DNA of 7,742 nt from CAZYXO01 sp964651315 (GCA_964651315.1 CAZYXO010000051.1:1-7742), one strand, 5' to 3'; counted from the first letter of the stretch, positions 1 through 7,063 are shown. Translations and numbers: made by a program. Notes: generated by a model from the letters alone, not told the origin.

Positions 1-53
1 CCAACAGTAGTTCTTATAGCATCTTTTTTAATATTTGCTTCTCTGGAAGCCAT
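1..53 (-). CDS. Partial unidentified reading frame at left edge
   Basis: An open frame begins at an ATG (51-53) and leaves the window after 17 codons; it starts MASREANIKKDAIRTTVG. It is in a different frame from the EssC-like gene that ends at 59. No Shine-Dalgarno sequence precedes the ATG. The same frame is open upstream only as far as a TGA inside the EssC gene, reading NANEDILTD before the Met. The peptide is hydrophilic and does not look like the transmembrane region expected next in EssC. It is either the start of another gene or the residue of one joined to essC by a deletion. I do not recognise the family. Confidence 0.35.
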   Translation of the reverse strand, partial: MASREANIKKDAIRTTV

Positions 54-58
54 ATCTG

Positions 59-841
59 TTAAAATATCTTCATTGGCATTTCATTCTCTTCTGGTTTACT
101 AGGTGGTTCATCAATTTTAATGTTTTCAGGCTCAATTATATTTCTAAATCTGGGTGATCGAAAATAATAATCATTTTCACTGTATAAAGGAATTTCTTCT
201 TCTGATTCTGTATCATCATAATTAAGTTCTAAGATTTCATATTTTTTTAATAATATATTAGTTTTACATAAATTATTCGGATTATTAACAATTAAATAAT
301 TACCTGTAATAATAATTTTTAATCCCATTACAAATATTAAGTCACCATTTTTTAAATAACATTTACTAACTCTTTTTTTATTTATATAAACAGGTATTGT
401 TAAATCAATATTTTCAAATAACCAATTACCATTATTTTTAGTTATTTTTATTTGATTTTCTTTTACATATACTGAATTATAACTAACTGAACTATTTATA
501 TTTCTACCAACAGTTATATTATCACTGGTATTTTCTAATAACATAAATGTTTTATCGTAACTAGGTTCAGTATATAAAATATATATTTCTTTTGTATCTA
601 TATCTTCTAAATAACATAAAAAATAATCGGTTAATGTTATACTATCGACATAATTTTTATTAATTATAATGTTTACATGTTCATTTTTACGTATTTTCCA
701 TAAATTATTTTCTTCTTCAACATTAATTAAGTTTTTAATTTTATTATTTTTTTGTGGTATTGTAATCCAGTAATTTCCGTATACATTGAATGGCAGATCA
801 AAACTAACATAATTTTCTTTATCTAAAATAAGTAAACGCAT
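59..841 (-). CDS. essC: EssC-like type VII secretion protein, N-terminal FHA module only (truncated)
   Basis: EssC/YukBA is the membrane-anchored FtsK/SpoIIIE-type ATPase that drives WXG100 protein export by the type VIIb system. Full-length EssC has two N-terminal forkhead-associated (FHA) folds, two transmembrane helices and several ATPase domains, roughly 1,500 residues in all. This product has 260 residues. Residues 1-95 fit the first FHA-like unit. Residues 96-195 fit the second: ITVGRN near 110, an NGNWLFEN strand, then NGDLIFVMGLKIIITG. A linker follows with YYFRSPRF, NIKIDEPPSKP and EENEMPMKIF, which resembles the S. aureus EssC linker YHRSPR...IKIERPPQP. TAA then comes exactly where the first helix should begin, and neither other frame continues an EssC sequence. 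The start is supported by AGAAGGTG eight bases upstream; a TATAAT -10 lies at 870-875 with no clear -35. It may be a decayed remnant or a stand-alone FHA protein. Family match is good by motif; function in this form is unknown. Confidence 0.72.
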   Translation of the reverse strand: MRLLILDKENYVSFDLPFNVYGNYWITIPQKNNKIKNLINVEEENNLWKIRKNEHVNIIINKNYVDSITLTDYFLCYLEDIDTKEIYILYTEPSYDKTFMLLENTSDNITVGRNINSSVSYNSVYVKENQIKITKNNGNWLFENIDLTIPVYINKKRVSKCYLKNGDLIFVMGLKIIITGNYLIVNNPNNLCKTNILLKKYEILELNYDDTESEEEIPLYSENDYYFRSPRFRNIIEPENIKIDEPPSKPEENEMPMKIF

Positions 842-1009
842 TTAATGTACACCTTCTATTCTTGAATTTATTATAACAAATGTAAAGGTGAAATACTAGA
901 TTATTTTTGTAATTTCTTTCTTTTATTAAATTTGTAATTAAACAAAATCATTATTAAAATGGTAAATATTTTAATTGTGGTTTGGTGTCATTATCAGAAT
1001 AATTGCTCA

Positions 1010-1041
1010 CAAAAAAGCAATATCTTTAATAAGATACTGCT
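1010..1041 (-). terminator. Rho-independent terminator of the lipoprotein gene
   Basis: Read on the minus strand, arms AGCAGTATCTT and AAGATATTGCT form an 11-bp stem (one G-U pair) around an ATTA loop, followed by six T. It lies only eight bases past the TAA at 1049-1051, so it fits the end of the longer, interrupted lipoprotein frame rather than the early stop at 1205. Confidence 0.8.
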
Positions 1042-1048
1042 AATTCTT

Positions 1049-1204
1049 TTATTTTAATTTCCAAATATTTAAAACACCAGAGTTGTTTGAAGCATAACTA
1101 AGACTTATTCTAACACTTTTATCACCATTGTAAACAGTCCAAGAATACACTCCACTATATTCGTTTTCAACTTCATTATTAGTAAATCCTGCATTTTTAC
1201 ATTT
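1049..1204 (-). pseudogene. Stranded 3' part of the lipoprotein gene, beyond an in-frame TAA
   Basis: After the TAA at 1205-1207 the same frame stays open for 51 codons, from KCKNAGFTNNEVENEY through SGVYSWTVYNGDKSVRIS to LNIWKLK, then TAA at 1049-1051. The composition is that of a real folded domain, with alternating aromatic and polar beta strands, and it has no start codon or ribosome binding site of its own. One base change (TAA to AAA, GAA or CAA) would give a continuous 153-residue lipoprotein with the segment AYI-x-KCKNAGF. The downstream terminator is placed for this longer gene. This is therefore most simply a nonsense-broken gene; recoding or a sequencing error cannot be excluded from one read of the locus. 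Confidence 0.7.
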
Positions 1205-1510
1205 TTATATGTAGGCTTTTGCTTCCTCTGGAGTCCAAGTTGTATTATAAGAAATAGTAGTTTTTGTTTCTGTTAAAACAGTTCCAATTTTATCAAGAGG
1301 TGGTTCTGGAACATATGCTGTTAAATCGCTATTTCCCCATTTTTCACCTGCAGTAGTGCCACTACCACCTTGTTGTTCTTGTTGTTGATTTCCTCCTTGA
1401 GTACCATTTCCTCCACCATTATTTTCTTTTTGTTCTCCACATCCTGTTAAACCTAGTAATAGCACAAATGTAAATGCTACTACCATTAGACTTTTTAAAT
1501 TTTTTTTCAT
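1205..1510 (-). CDS. Small secreted lipoprotein, prematurely terminated
   Basis: The 101-residue product begins MKKNLKSLMVVAFTF with a charged n-region, a hydrophobic core and the lipobox LTGC, giving lipid-modified Cys24. It would be handled by Lgt and signal peptidase II and held on the outer face of the membrane. Residues 25-57 are a flexible linker rich in Gly, Gln and Glu. A domain begins near WGNSDLTAYVPEPP (58 onward) and continues KIGTVLTETKTTISYNTTWTPEEAKAYI, then hits TAA. The layout (tether, linker, W-x-x-S/D-x-L motif, EYxxYIxxCKxxGF-like helix) resembles DUF6591-type Firmicutes lipoproteins; that is from memory and moderate at best. The start is fixed by AGAAGGAG seven bases before ATG. 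The product lacks the C-terminal half of its domain, so the shortened form is probably non-functional. The gene stands alone between the essC remnant and tRNA-Arg. Confidence 0.7.
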   Translation of the reverse strand: MKKNLKSLMVVAFTFVLLLGLTGCGEQKENNGGGNGTQGGNQQQEQQGGSGTTAGEKWGNSDLTAYVPEPPLDKIGTVLTETKTTISYNTTWTPEEAKAYI

Positions 1511-1561
1511 TTTTTCTCTCCTTCTATAATATTAGAATAAAGCATTATTTATTAAAAATAT

Positions 1562-1580
1562 ACTACCTATATAGGGTAGT
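1562..1580. promoter_or_regulatory. Palindrome in the lipoprotein promoter, candidate operator
   Basis: ACTACC and GGTAGT form 6-bp inverted arms around seven bases containing TATATA, about 52 bases before the lipoprotein start. Read on the minus strand, a weak -35 (TTTCAT, 1583-1588) and a -10 such as TAGTAT would place the palindrome in the promoter spacer, where a dimeric repressor could block polymerase. The regulator is not identified, and the promoter boxes are tentative. Confidence 0.4.
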
Positions 1581-1699
1581 TTTATGAAATAAAAAATCGA
1601 ACAACTAAATTTCGAGTTTTATATTTTTTTTGGTATTGTTAAAAATTTTTAATAGCGACGAATAGTTCTTTTTTGCGATAATTTTTAAATTATTGGTAC

Positions 1700-1721
1700 A
1701 AAAAAACCCTTATTCTAAGGG
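1700..1721 (-). terminator. Terminator of tRNA-Arg
   Basis: On the minus strand CCCTTA and TAAGGG pair around a three-base GAA loop and are followed by seven T. It lies 16 bases past the tRNA CCA end. A second, weaker candidate (TCGAA/TTCGA at 1597-1615 followed by T6 on the minus strand) lies further downstream but has only five pairs. Confidence 0.85.
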
Positions 1722-1736
1722 AATTTAATATTTTTA

Positions 1737-1813
<77 letters not shown>

Positions 1814-1829
1814 GTCTTTAACAAAAACT

Positions 1830-1858
1830 ATTATATAATATAATTTTGGATATTTCAA
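1830..1858 (-). promoter_or_regulatory. Promoter of tRNA-Arg
   Basis: On the minus strand a -35 box TTGAAA (1853-1858), a 17-base spacer and a consensus -10 TATAAT (1830-1835) lie 16 bases before the mature tRNA 5' end. Spacing is optimal for the housekeeping sigma factor, as expected for a strong stable-RNA promoter. Confidence 0.8.
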
Positions 1859-1926
1859 TCACTTATTATGCAAAAAAGTAAATATTTTCCATAAAAAAAG
1901 TGTAAAAAGTGAAAATTTTATGAAAA

Positions 1927-1953
1927 ATAGCACTCATTATTGACAACTGCTAA
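1927..1953. promoter_or_regulatory. Degenerate CIRCE operator (HrcA site) before htpG
   Basis: The established CIRCE consensus is TTAGCACTC-N9-GAGTGCTAA. Here the left arm is ATAGCACTC and the right arm AACTGCTAA with a nine-base spacer, 15 of 18 consensus positions. The changed bases are 1927, 1945 and 1947; the change at 1947 (G to C) hits the inner part of the right arm. The spacer ends in TTGAC of the -35 box, so HrcA binding would cover the promoter. The near-identical but intact site before hsp20 at 7064-7090 supports the call. Confidence 0.75.
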
Positions 1954-1968
1954 TTTTAGTGATACAAC
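1940..1968 (+). promoter_or_regulatory. htpG promoter
   Basis: Consensus -35 TTGACA (1940-1945), 17-base spacer, -10 TACAAC (1963-1968). The -35 straddles the CIRCE spacer and the first base of its right arm. The predicted start of transcription is near 1975, giving a leader of about 37 bases that contains the ribosome binding site. Confidence 0.75.
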
Positions 1969-2011
1969 ATTATTAGTTAATGAAATTAATTAACAAGAAG
2001 GAAGGATTATA

Positions 2012-3895
2012 ATGAAAAAGAAAGAATTTAAAACAGAATCAAAAAGAATATTAGATTTAATGATTAATTCTATTTATACGAATAAGGAAATATTCTTAAG
2101 AGAATTATTATCAAATGCTAGTGATGCAATTGATAAAGCTTATTATGAATCTTTAACTAATAAGAGTGTAAAAATTAATAAAGATGATTTAAGAATATTA
2201 ATCGAAGTAGATAAAGAAAATAGAATTATTTCAATTGAAGATAATGGAATAGGTATGACTGAAAGTGAACTGGAAAATAATTTAGGTGTAATCGCAGAAT
2301 CTGGTAGTTTAAAGTTTAAAGAAGAAAATAAAGAACAAAATGATGTGGATATTATTGGTCAATTTGGAGTAGGTTTTTATTCATCATTTATGGTTGCTAA
2401 AAAAGTTGAAGTAATCACTAAAAAACAAGGAGAAAGTGATGCATATAAATGGATAAGTAGTGGTGCTAATGGTTATACAATTGAAAAAAGTGATCGAAGT
2501 GAGTATGGAACAACTATTAGATTATATTTAAAAGATGATACTGAAGATATTAATTATAGTGACTATTTAGAAGAATATACGATTCGTAATTTAGTTAAAA
2601 AATTTAGTGATTATTTAAGATATCCAATTAAAATGGAAGTCGAAAATAGTGTTTTAAAAGAAGGAACAAAAGATGAATATATAAAAACTAAAGAAATTGT
2701 TACATTAAATAGTATGATTCCTTTATGGAAGAAAAATAAAAATGATATAACTGAAGAGGAATATAATAGTTTTTATACTAGTAAATTTAATTGTTATGAT
2801 GAACCATTAAAAGTAATTCATAATTCAGTAGAAGGATTATGTAGTTATAAATCACTTTTATTTATTCCAGAAAGTGTACCATATGATTTTTATTACAAAG
2901 AATATAAAAAAGGACTACAACTTTATAGTAGTGGAGTATTAATTATCGATAAATGTGAAGAATTATTACCTGATTATTATAGTTTTGTAAAAGGAGTAGT
3001 AGATACTGATGATTTATCTTTAAATATATCAAGAGAAATGCTTCAAAGTGATAAAAAAGTTACGCAAATTGCTAAATCAATTGAAACTAAAATTCATAAT
3101 GAATTATTAGATTTACTGAAAAATGAACCAGAAAAATATAAAACATTCTTTAAAGCATTTGGTAATCAAATAAAATATGGTGTATACAGTTTTTACGGAA
3201 TAAATAAAGATAAATTAAAAGATTTATTAATATTTTATTCTAGTGAGAAAAAAGATTATATTACATTAGAAGAATACGTAAACAATAAAAAAGAAGAGCA
3301 AAAAGAAATATATTATGCAAATGGTGAAACAATAGATAAAATTGATTTATTACCACAAGTAGAACAAGTTAAGAATAAAGGATTTGATATTTTATATTTA
3401 ATTGATCCAAGTGACGAATTTACTTTACAAGCTTTACAAAATTATAATGAATGTAATTTTAAAAATGTAAGTGATAATACGCTTGATTTAGAAACAGAAG
3501 AAGAAAAAGAAAAGAATAAGAAAACTAATGAAGAAAATAAGGATATATTAAGTTTTATGAAAGAAACACTTAGTGATGAAATCGAAGATGTAAAATTGAC
3601 AAATAAGTTGATAAAACATCCAGTTTGTTTGACAACAGTAGGAGATATATCAATTGAAATGCAAAAAGTATTAAATTCATTACCAAATAATGAAAAAATA
3701 AATGCAAAATTAGTTTTAGAAATAAATGAAAATCATAAGATAGTTGAAAAATTAAAGAATCTTTATGAAACAGATAAAGAAGAATTAAAAAAATACACAA
3801 AAATATTATATTCTCAAGCAAAATTAATTGAAGGATTATCTTTAGATAACCCAACAGAAATAAGTAATTTAATTTGTGAGATAATTTCTGAATAA
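2012..3895 (+). CDS. htpG: Molecular chaperone HtpG (bacterial Hsp90)
   Basis: HtpG is a cytosolic homodimeric ATP-dependent chaperone that remodels stress-damaged and late-folding client proteins, usually with DnaK. The 627-residue length is normal for the family. The N-terminal GHKL ATPase domain (about 1-215) shows ELLSNASDAIDK at 31-42 with the catalytic Glu31 and Mg-binding Asn35, DNGIGM at 77-82, the lid glycines in GQFGVGFYS at 116-124, and GTTIRLYL from 166. The middle domain (about 225-490) carries PLWKKNK near 237 and NISREMLQ with Arg341, the residue that contacts the ATP gamma-phosphate. The C-terminal dimerization domain follows a Glu/Lys-rich stretch near 490-515 and includes KHPVCLTT. 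There is no MEEVD tail, as usual in bacteria. ATG is preceded by GAAGGAAGG at a suitable distance. The gene is monocistronic, with its own heat-shock-type promoter and a terminator directly after the stop. Confidence 0.98.
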   Translation: MKKKEFKTESKRILDLMINSIYTNKEIFLRELLSNASDAIDKAYYESLTNKSVKINKDDLRILIEVDKENRIISIEDNGIGMTESELENNLGVIAESGSLKFKEENKEQNDVDIIGQFGVGFYSSFMVAKKVEVITKKQGESDAYKWISSGANGYTIEKSDRSEYGTTIRLYLKDDTEDINYSDYLEEYTIRNLVKKFSDYLRYPIKMEVENSVLKEGTKDEYIKTKEIVTLNSMIPLWKKNKNDITEEEYNSFYTSKFNCYDEPLKVIHNSVEGLCSYKSLLFIPESVPYDFYYKEYKKGLQLYSSGVLIIDKCEELLPDYYSFVKGVVDTDDLSLNISREMLQSDKKVTQIAKSIETKIHNELLDLLKNEPEKYKTFFKAFGNQIKYGVYSFYGINKDKLKDLLIFYSSEKKDYITLEEYVNNKKEEQKEIYYANGETIDKIDLLPQVEQVKNKGFDILYLIDPSDEFTLQALQNYNECNFKNVSDNTLDLETEEEKEKNKKTNEENKDILSFMKETLSDEIEDVKLTNKLIKHPVCLTTVGDISIEMQKVLNSLPNNEKINAKLVLEINENHKIVEKLKNLYETDKEELKKYTKILYSQAKLIEGLSLDNPTEISNLICEIISE

Positions 3896-3902
3896 AAATA
3901 AA

Positions 3903-3940
3903 AAATGATAAGCGATTTAAAACTTATCATTTATTTTTTC
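3903..3940. terminator. Bidirectional terminator between htpG and the small basic ORF
   Basis: Arms AAATGATAAG (3903-3912) and CTTATCATTT (3923-3932) form a 10-bp stem with a 10-base loop. On the plus strand it is followed by ATTTTTT, ending htpG. On the minus strand it is followed by TTTATTTTT, ending the convergent 34-codon ORF, whose stop codon overlaps the stem base. Confidence 0.8.
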
Positions 3941-4035
3941 TTAATTTCTTTATTAACTAGTTTAACTTTAACTCCTCTTGAATAACCAAAAGCTTTCTTT
4001 TTACCTTTAGGTAATTTTGTTTTAATAGTTCTCAT
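3931..4035 (-). CDS. Very basic 34-residue small protein
   Basis: The frame encodes MRTIKTKLPKGKKKAFGYSR followed by GVKVKLVNKEIKKK, then TAA. It holds 12 Lys and 2 Arg against one Glu, with no Cys and no membrane segment. It looks like a real gene rather than chance. A near-perfect Shine-Dalgarno GGAGGT (4044-4049) lies eight bases before ATG, an extended -10 promoter lies upstream, and a terminator overlaps its end. The charge and the central AFGYSRG patch suggest RNA, ribosome or nucleoid association, but it matches none of the small ribosomal proteins I know (L34, L36, bTHX). It converges on htpG and is divergent from the membrane protein gene at 4201. Function is unknown. Confidence 0.7.
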   Translation of the reverse strand: MRTIKTKLPKGKKKAFGYSRGVKVKLVNKEIKKK

Positions 4036-4078
4036 ATATTTATACCTCCATTCGTATTTCTTTTTAAATAACGTAGTA

Positions 4079-4107
4079 ATCATAACATAAAATAGAAAAA
4101 TATACAA
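4079..4107 (-). promoter_or_regulatory. Promoter of the small basic ORF
   Basis: On the minus strand a -35 TTGTAT (4102-4107), a 17-base spacer and -10 TATGAT (4079-4084) preceded by TG one base upstream (TGTTATGAT, an extended -10). The leader is about 35-40 bases and carries the GGAGGT ribosome binding site. Confidence 0.6.
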
Positions 4108-4200
4108 AAGAAAATAGTAGTATTTAAGAAAAAATATATAAATTTCACAAAAAAATTTATAATTTATGGTAAACTAGTAACAAGTAGGAAGTGATTTCTA

Positions 4201-4905
4201 ATGAAAAGAAAAATAAAACTAGGAAAATTGATTCCCTTAATCGTACTTTGTTCTTTTATTGTACCAACAATATTTTTGATTATAGAACTAGTAATGTATG
4301 AAGAAAATAGAGCCGAAACTGCTTTTAAATTAATGGAATGTGTAATAGGATTATTTTTATTTTTTATCCCAAATGTTTTAGAAAAAAAATTGAAAGTTGA
4401 ATTTCATCCAGTTATATATTTTTCTTATATTTTATTTCTTTATTGTACTGTATTCTTAGGTGAATTTCAAAATTTTTATTATATTATTCCTAATTGGGAT
4501 ACTTATTTACATTTATTTAGTGCCTCAATGTTTGGAATACTTGGATTTTCAATCGTATTTTTAATGAATAACCGAAGTGCTAAAATAGTTTTATCGCCAT
4601 TTTTTATTGCTGTATTTGCTTTTGCTTTTGCAATATCTATTGGAGCAGTTTGGGAAATATTTGAATATATAATCGATATTTCTTTTAAAACTAATATGCA
4701 AAAATATATTTTAGAATCAGGGGAAGTTTTAGTTGGTAATTTAGCATTGCAAGATACAATGGAAGATTTAATTATTGACTTTTGTGGAGCATTAATTGGT
4801 GCTATAATAGGATATGTATCCCTAATAAAACAAAGTAAATGGGTAGATTCATTATTAAAAATTAAAAAGAAGGAAGTTGAAACAAATGAATGCAAAAATA
4901 ATTGA
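4201..4905 (+). CDS. DUF2238/YjdF-like integral membrane protein
   Basis: The 234-residue product has about six hydrophobic helices, near 9-31, 43-60, 70-88, 103-122, 131-152 and 193-209, with Lys-rich ends, so it sits in the cytoplasmic membrane. Polar residues are placed at helix edges as in the DUF2238 (YjdF) family: NWDTYLHLF with Asp100 and His104, AVWEIFEYIID with Trp151, Glu152 and Glu155, and DTMEDLIIDFCGALIGAIIG with Asp185, Glu188, Asp189 and Asp193. These acidic and His residues could bind a metal or a substrate head group, but the biochemical role of the family is not established. AGGAAGTG lies seven bases before ATG. A TATAAT at 4158-4163 is a possible -10 with no good -35. The 3' end overlaps tex by 20 bases, so the two are probably cotranscribed and translationally coupled. 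Confidence 0.7.
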   Translation: MKRKIKLGKLIPLIVLCSFIVPTIFLIIELVMYEENRAETAFKLMECVIGLFLFFIPNVLEKKLKVEFHPVIYFSYILFLYCTVFLGEFQNFYYIIPNWDTYLHLFSASMFGILGFSIVFLMNNRSAKIVLSPFFIAVFAFAFAISIGAVWEIFEYIIDISFKTNMQKYILESGEVLVGNLALQDTMEDLIIDFCGALIGAIIGYVSLIKQSKWVDSLLKIKKKEVETNECKNN

Positions 4906-7039
4906 AGAAATAAGTTTAAATTTAAATGTTAAAATTAAAAGTGTGGAAAATACATTAAAGTTATTAAGTGAAAATTGTACAGTTCCGTTTATTGCTAGAT
5001 ATCGAAAGGAACTTACTGGTGGACTTGATGAAGAACAAATAAGAAGTATTAGCGAATCATATAATTATGAACTTAATTTACAAAATAAAAAAGAAAATGT
5101 AATAAAGTTAATAACAGAAAAAGGATTAATGACTGATGAATTAAAGCAGGATATTATGAATGCTAAAAAGTTAGTTGAAGTAGAAGATTTATATCGACCA
5201 TATGTTGAAAAGAAAAAGACTAAAGCAACAGAAGCAATAAAAAATGGCTTAGAAGGACTTTCTAAAGAAATACTTTCTTTTCCGCTTACTGGAACAATGG
5301 AAGATTTAGCCAAGAAATACTTAAATGAAAATGTTAAAACAATTGATGAAGCAGTAACTGGTGCTGGATATATTATCAGTGAAATAATTTCAGATAATGC
5401 CGAATATCGTCAATTTATTCGTAAATCTTATTATTATGATGGTATTTTAAAAATTAAGAAAAAGAAAAATGCAGTTGATGAAAATTCTGTTTACGAAATG
5501 TATTATGAATATGAAGAAGAAGTAAAAAGAATAAAACCACATCGTATATTAGCAATAAATCGTGGGGAAAAAGAAAATATTTTATCAGTTAATATTGAAG
5601 TAAATATGAATAAAATAGAAAACTATTTAAGCGATAAAATTATTAAAAATACAAAAAGCTTTGTTTGCGAATTAGTTTTATTTGCGATAAAAGATGCTTT
5701 AAAAAGATTAATATTACCATCGATTGAAAGAGAAATAAGAAATGATTTAACAGATAAAGCAAATATTGCGGCCATAGACAATTTTAGTAAGAATTTAGGA
5801 CAATTATTAATGACTCCTCCTATGAAAGAGAAAAAAGTATTAGGGTTTGATCCAGCATATCGTACTGGTTGTAAATTAGCAGCATTAGATATAACTGGAA
5901 AAGTGTTAGAAATAAAAGTTATATATCCACATGAACCACATAATAAAAAAGAAGAATCAAAAAAAATCTTAATTGATTTAATAAAAAAATACCAAATCGA
6001 TATTGTTGCAATAGGAAATGGTACTGCATCAAGAGAAAGTGAAGCATTTGTGGCTGATGTAATTAAAAGTATACCGGAAATAAAAGTCGAATATATAATT
6101 GTTAGTGAAGCTGGTGCTAGTGTTTATAGTGCATCAAAATTAGCAATAAGTGAATTTCCGGATTTACATGTTGAAGAAAGAAGTGCAATATCAATTGGCA
6201 GAAGACTGCAAGATCCACTTGCTGAACTTGTTAAAATTGATCCAGAAAGTATAGGAGTGGGATTATATCAACATGATGTACCAAATAAAGAATTAAAAGA
6301 ATCACTTGACTTCGTTGTCTTAAAATCAGTTAATAGTGTGGGAGTAAATATTAATAATGCATCATATTCTTTATTATCATATGTATCTGGTTTAACCAAA
6401 AGTTTAATTAATAAAATTTTAGAATATCGTGATAAAATAGGCAAAATAAAATCAAGAGAAGAATTACTGCAGAAGAAAATATTATCACCTAAAAGTTATG
6501 AACAAGCAATAGGATTTTTAAGAATAACTGATGGAGATAATTATTTAGATAAAACAAGTATACATCCAGAAAGTTATGATAAAACTATAGAGTTATTAAA
6601 ACATTTAGATTTAGATATTAATTGTATTGGTACAGATTTATTAATAAATAAGTTATCAACAATAAATGTTGATAAAATAAGTAAAGAACTTAATATTGAT
6701 TTATATACTTTAAATGATATTATTGAAGCATTACAAAAACCTGGACGTGATCCAAGAGATGAATATGATAAACCAATATTAAAAAGTGATATATTACATT
6801 TAGAAGATTTAAGTATTGGTATGAAATTACAAGGAACAGTTCGAAATGTAATTGATTTTGGTTGTTTTGTCGATATTGGACTTAAAAATGATGGATTAAT
6901 TCATATATCTAAATTAAGTAAAGAGTATATTAAACACCCAAGTGATGTAGTAAGTGTTGGACAGATAATAGATTGTTATGTTTTAGATATTAATCCAGAA
7001 AAAAAGAAAGTAAGTTTATCTTTATTACCTGTTGAATAA
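4886..7039 (+). CDS. tex: Tex-family S1 RNA-binding transcription accessory protein
   Basis: Tex is a cytosolic nucleic-acid-binding protein related to eukaryotic Spt6, implicated in transcription and stress or virulence expression. The 717 residues match the usual length. In order: the helical Tex N-terminal region with VPFIARYRKELTGGLDE at 33-49 and DLYRPYVEKKKTKA near 101; a YqgF/RNase H-like domain at about 317-445 with GFDPAYRTGCKLA (Asp322), AIGNGTASRESEAF (375-388) and VSEAGASVYSAS (406-417); helix-hairpin-helix repeats at about 485-550 (SVGVNINNASYSLLSYVSGL); and a C-terminal S1 domain at about 641-712 (GTVRNVIDFGCFVDIG, DGLIHISKLS). I chose ATG at 4886 over the TTG at 4877. AAGGAAG (4870-4876) abuts the TTG but is nine bases from the ATG. 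The gene overlaps the DUF2238 gene by 20 bases. No U-tailed terminator is visible before hsp20. Confidence 0.95.
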   Translation: MNAKIIEEISLNLNVKIKSVENTLKLLSENCTVPFIARYRKELTGGLDEEQIRSISESYNYELNLQNKKENVIKLITEKGLMTDELKQDIMNAKKLVEVEDLYRPYVEKKKTKATEAIKNGLEGLSKEILSFPLTGTMEDLAKKYLNENVKTIDEAVTGAGYIISEIISDNAEYRQFIRKSYYYDGILKIKKKKNAVDENSVYEMYYEYEEEVKRIKPHRILAINRGEKENILSVNIEVNMNKIENYLSDKIIKNTKSFVCELVLFAIKDALKRLILPSIEREIRNDLTDKANIAAIDNFSKNLGQLLMTPPMKEKKVLGFDPAYRTGCKLAALDITGKVLEIKVIYPHEPHNKKEESKKILIDLIKKYQIDIVAIGNGTASRESEAFVADVIKSIPEIKVEYIIVSEAGASVYSASKLAISEFPDLHVEERSAISIGRRLQDPLAELVKIDPESIGVGLYQHDVPNKELKESLDFVVLKSVNSVGVNINNASYSLLSYVSGLTKSLINKILEYRDKIGKIKSREELLQKKILSPKSYEQAIGFLRITDGDNYLDKTSIHPESYDKTIELLKHLDLDINCIGTDLLINKLSTINVDKISKELNIDLYTLNDIIEALQKPGRDPRDEYDKPILKSDILHLEDLSIGMKLQGTVRNVIDFGCFVDIGLKNDGLIHISKLSKEYIKHPSDVVSVGQIIDCYVLDINPEKKKVSLSLLPVE

Positions 7040-7063
7040 AAATATTAAAAAATATATATAAAA

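Noticed and set aside
1592..1616. Second terminator (TCGAA/TTCGA with T6 on the minus strand)
   Set aside because: Only five pairs with a nine-base loop, and a better terminator already follows the tRNA; too weak to list.
3570..3854. 94-codon minus-strand open frame inside htpG
   Set aside because: Hydrophobic shadow of the Lys/Glu-rich htpG C-terminus in an AT-rich gene; no ribosome binding site and fully covered by a certain gene.
4877..4885. TTG start for tex, adding three residues
   Set aside because: The ribosome binding site directly abuts this TTG; the ATG at 4886 has proper spacing.
4503..4895. 130-codon minus-strand open frame inside the DUF2238 gene
   Set aside because: Antisense shadow of a recognised membrane protein; no supporting start signals.
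4201..4905. Mollicutes-type code with TGA as tryptophan
   Set aside because: Tryptophans in htpG and other genes are TGG, no gene has an internal TGA, and TGA ends the DUF2238 gene.
5065..5313. 82-codon minus-strand open frame inside tex
   Set aside because: Antisense shadow of conserved Tex coding sequence.
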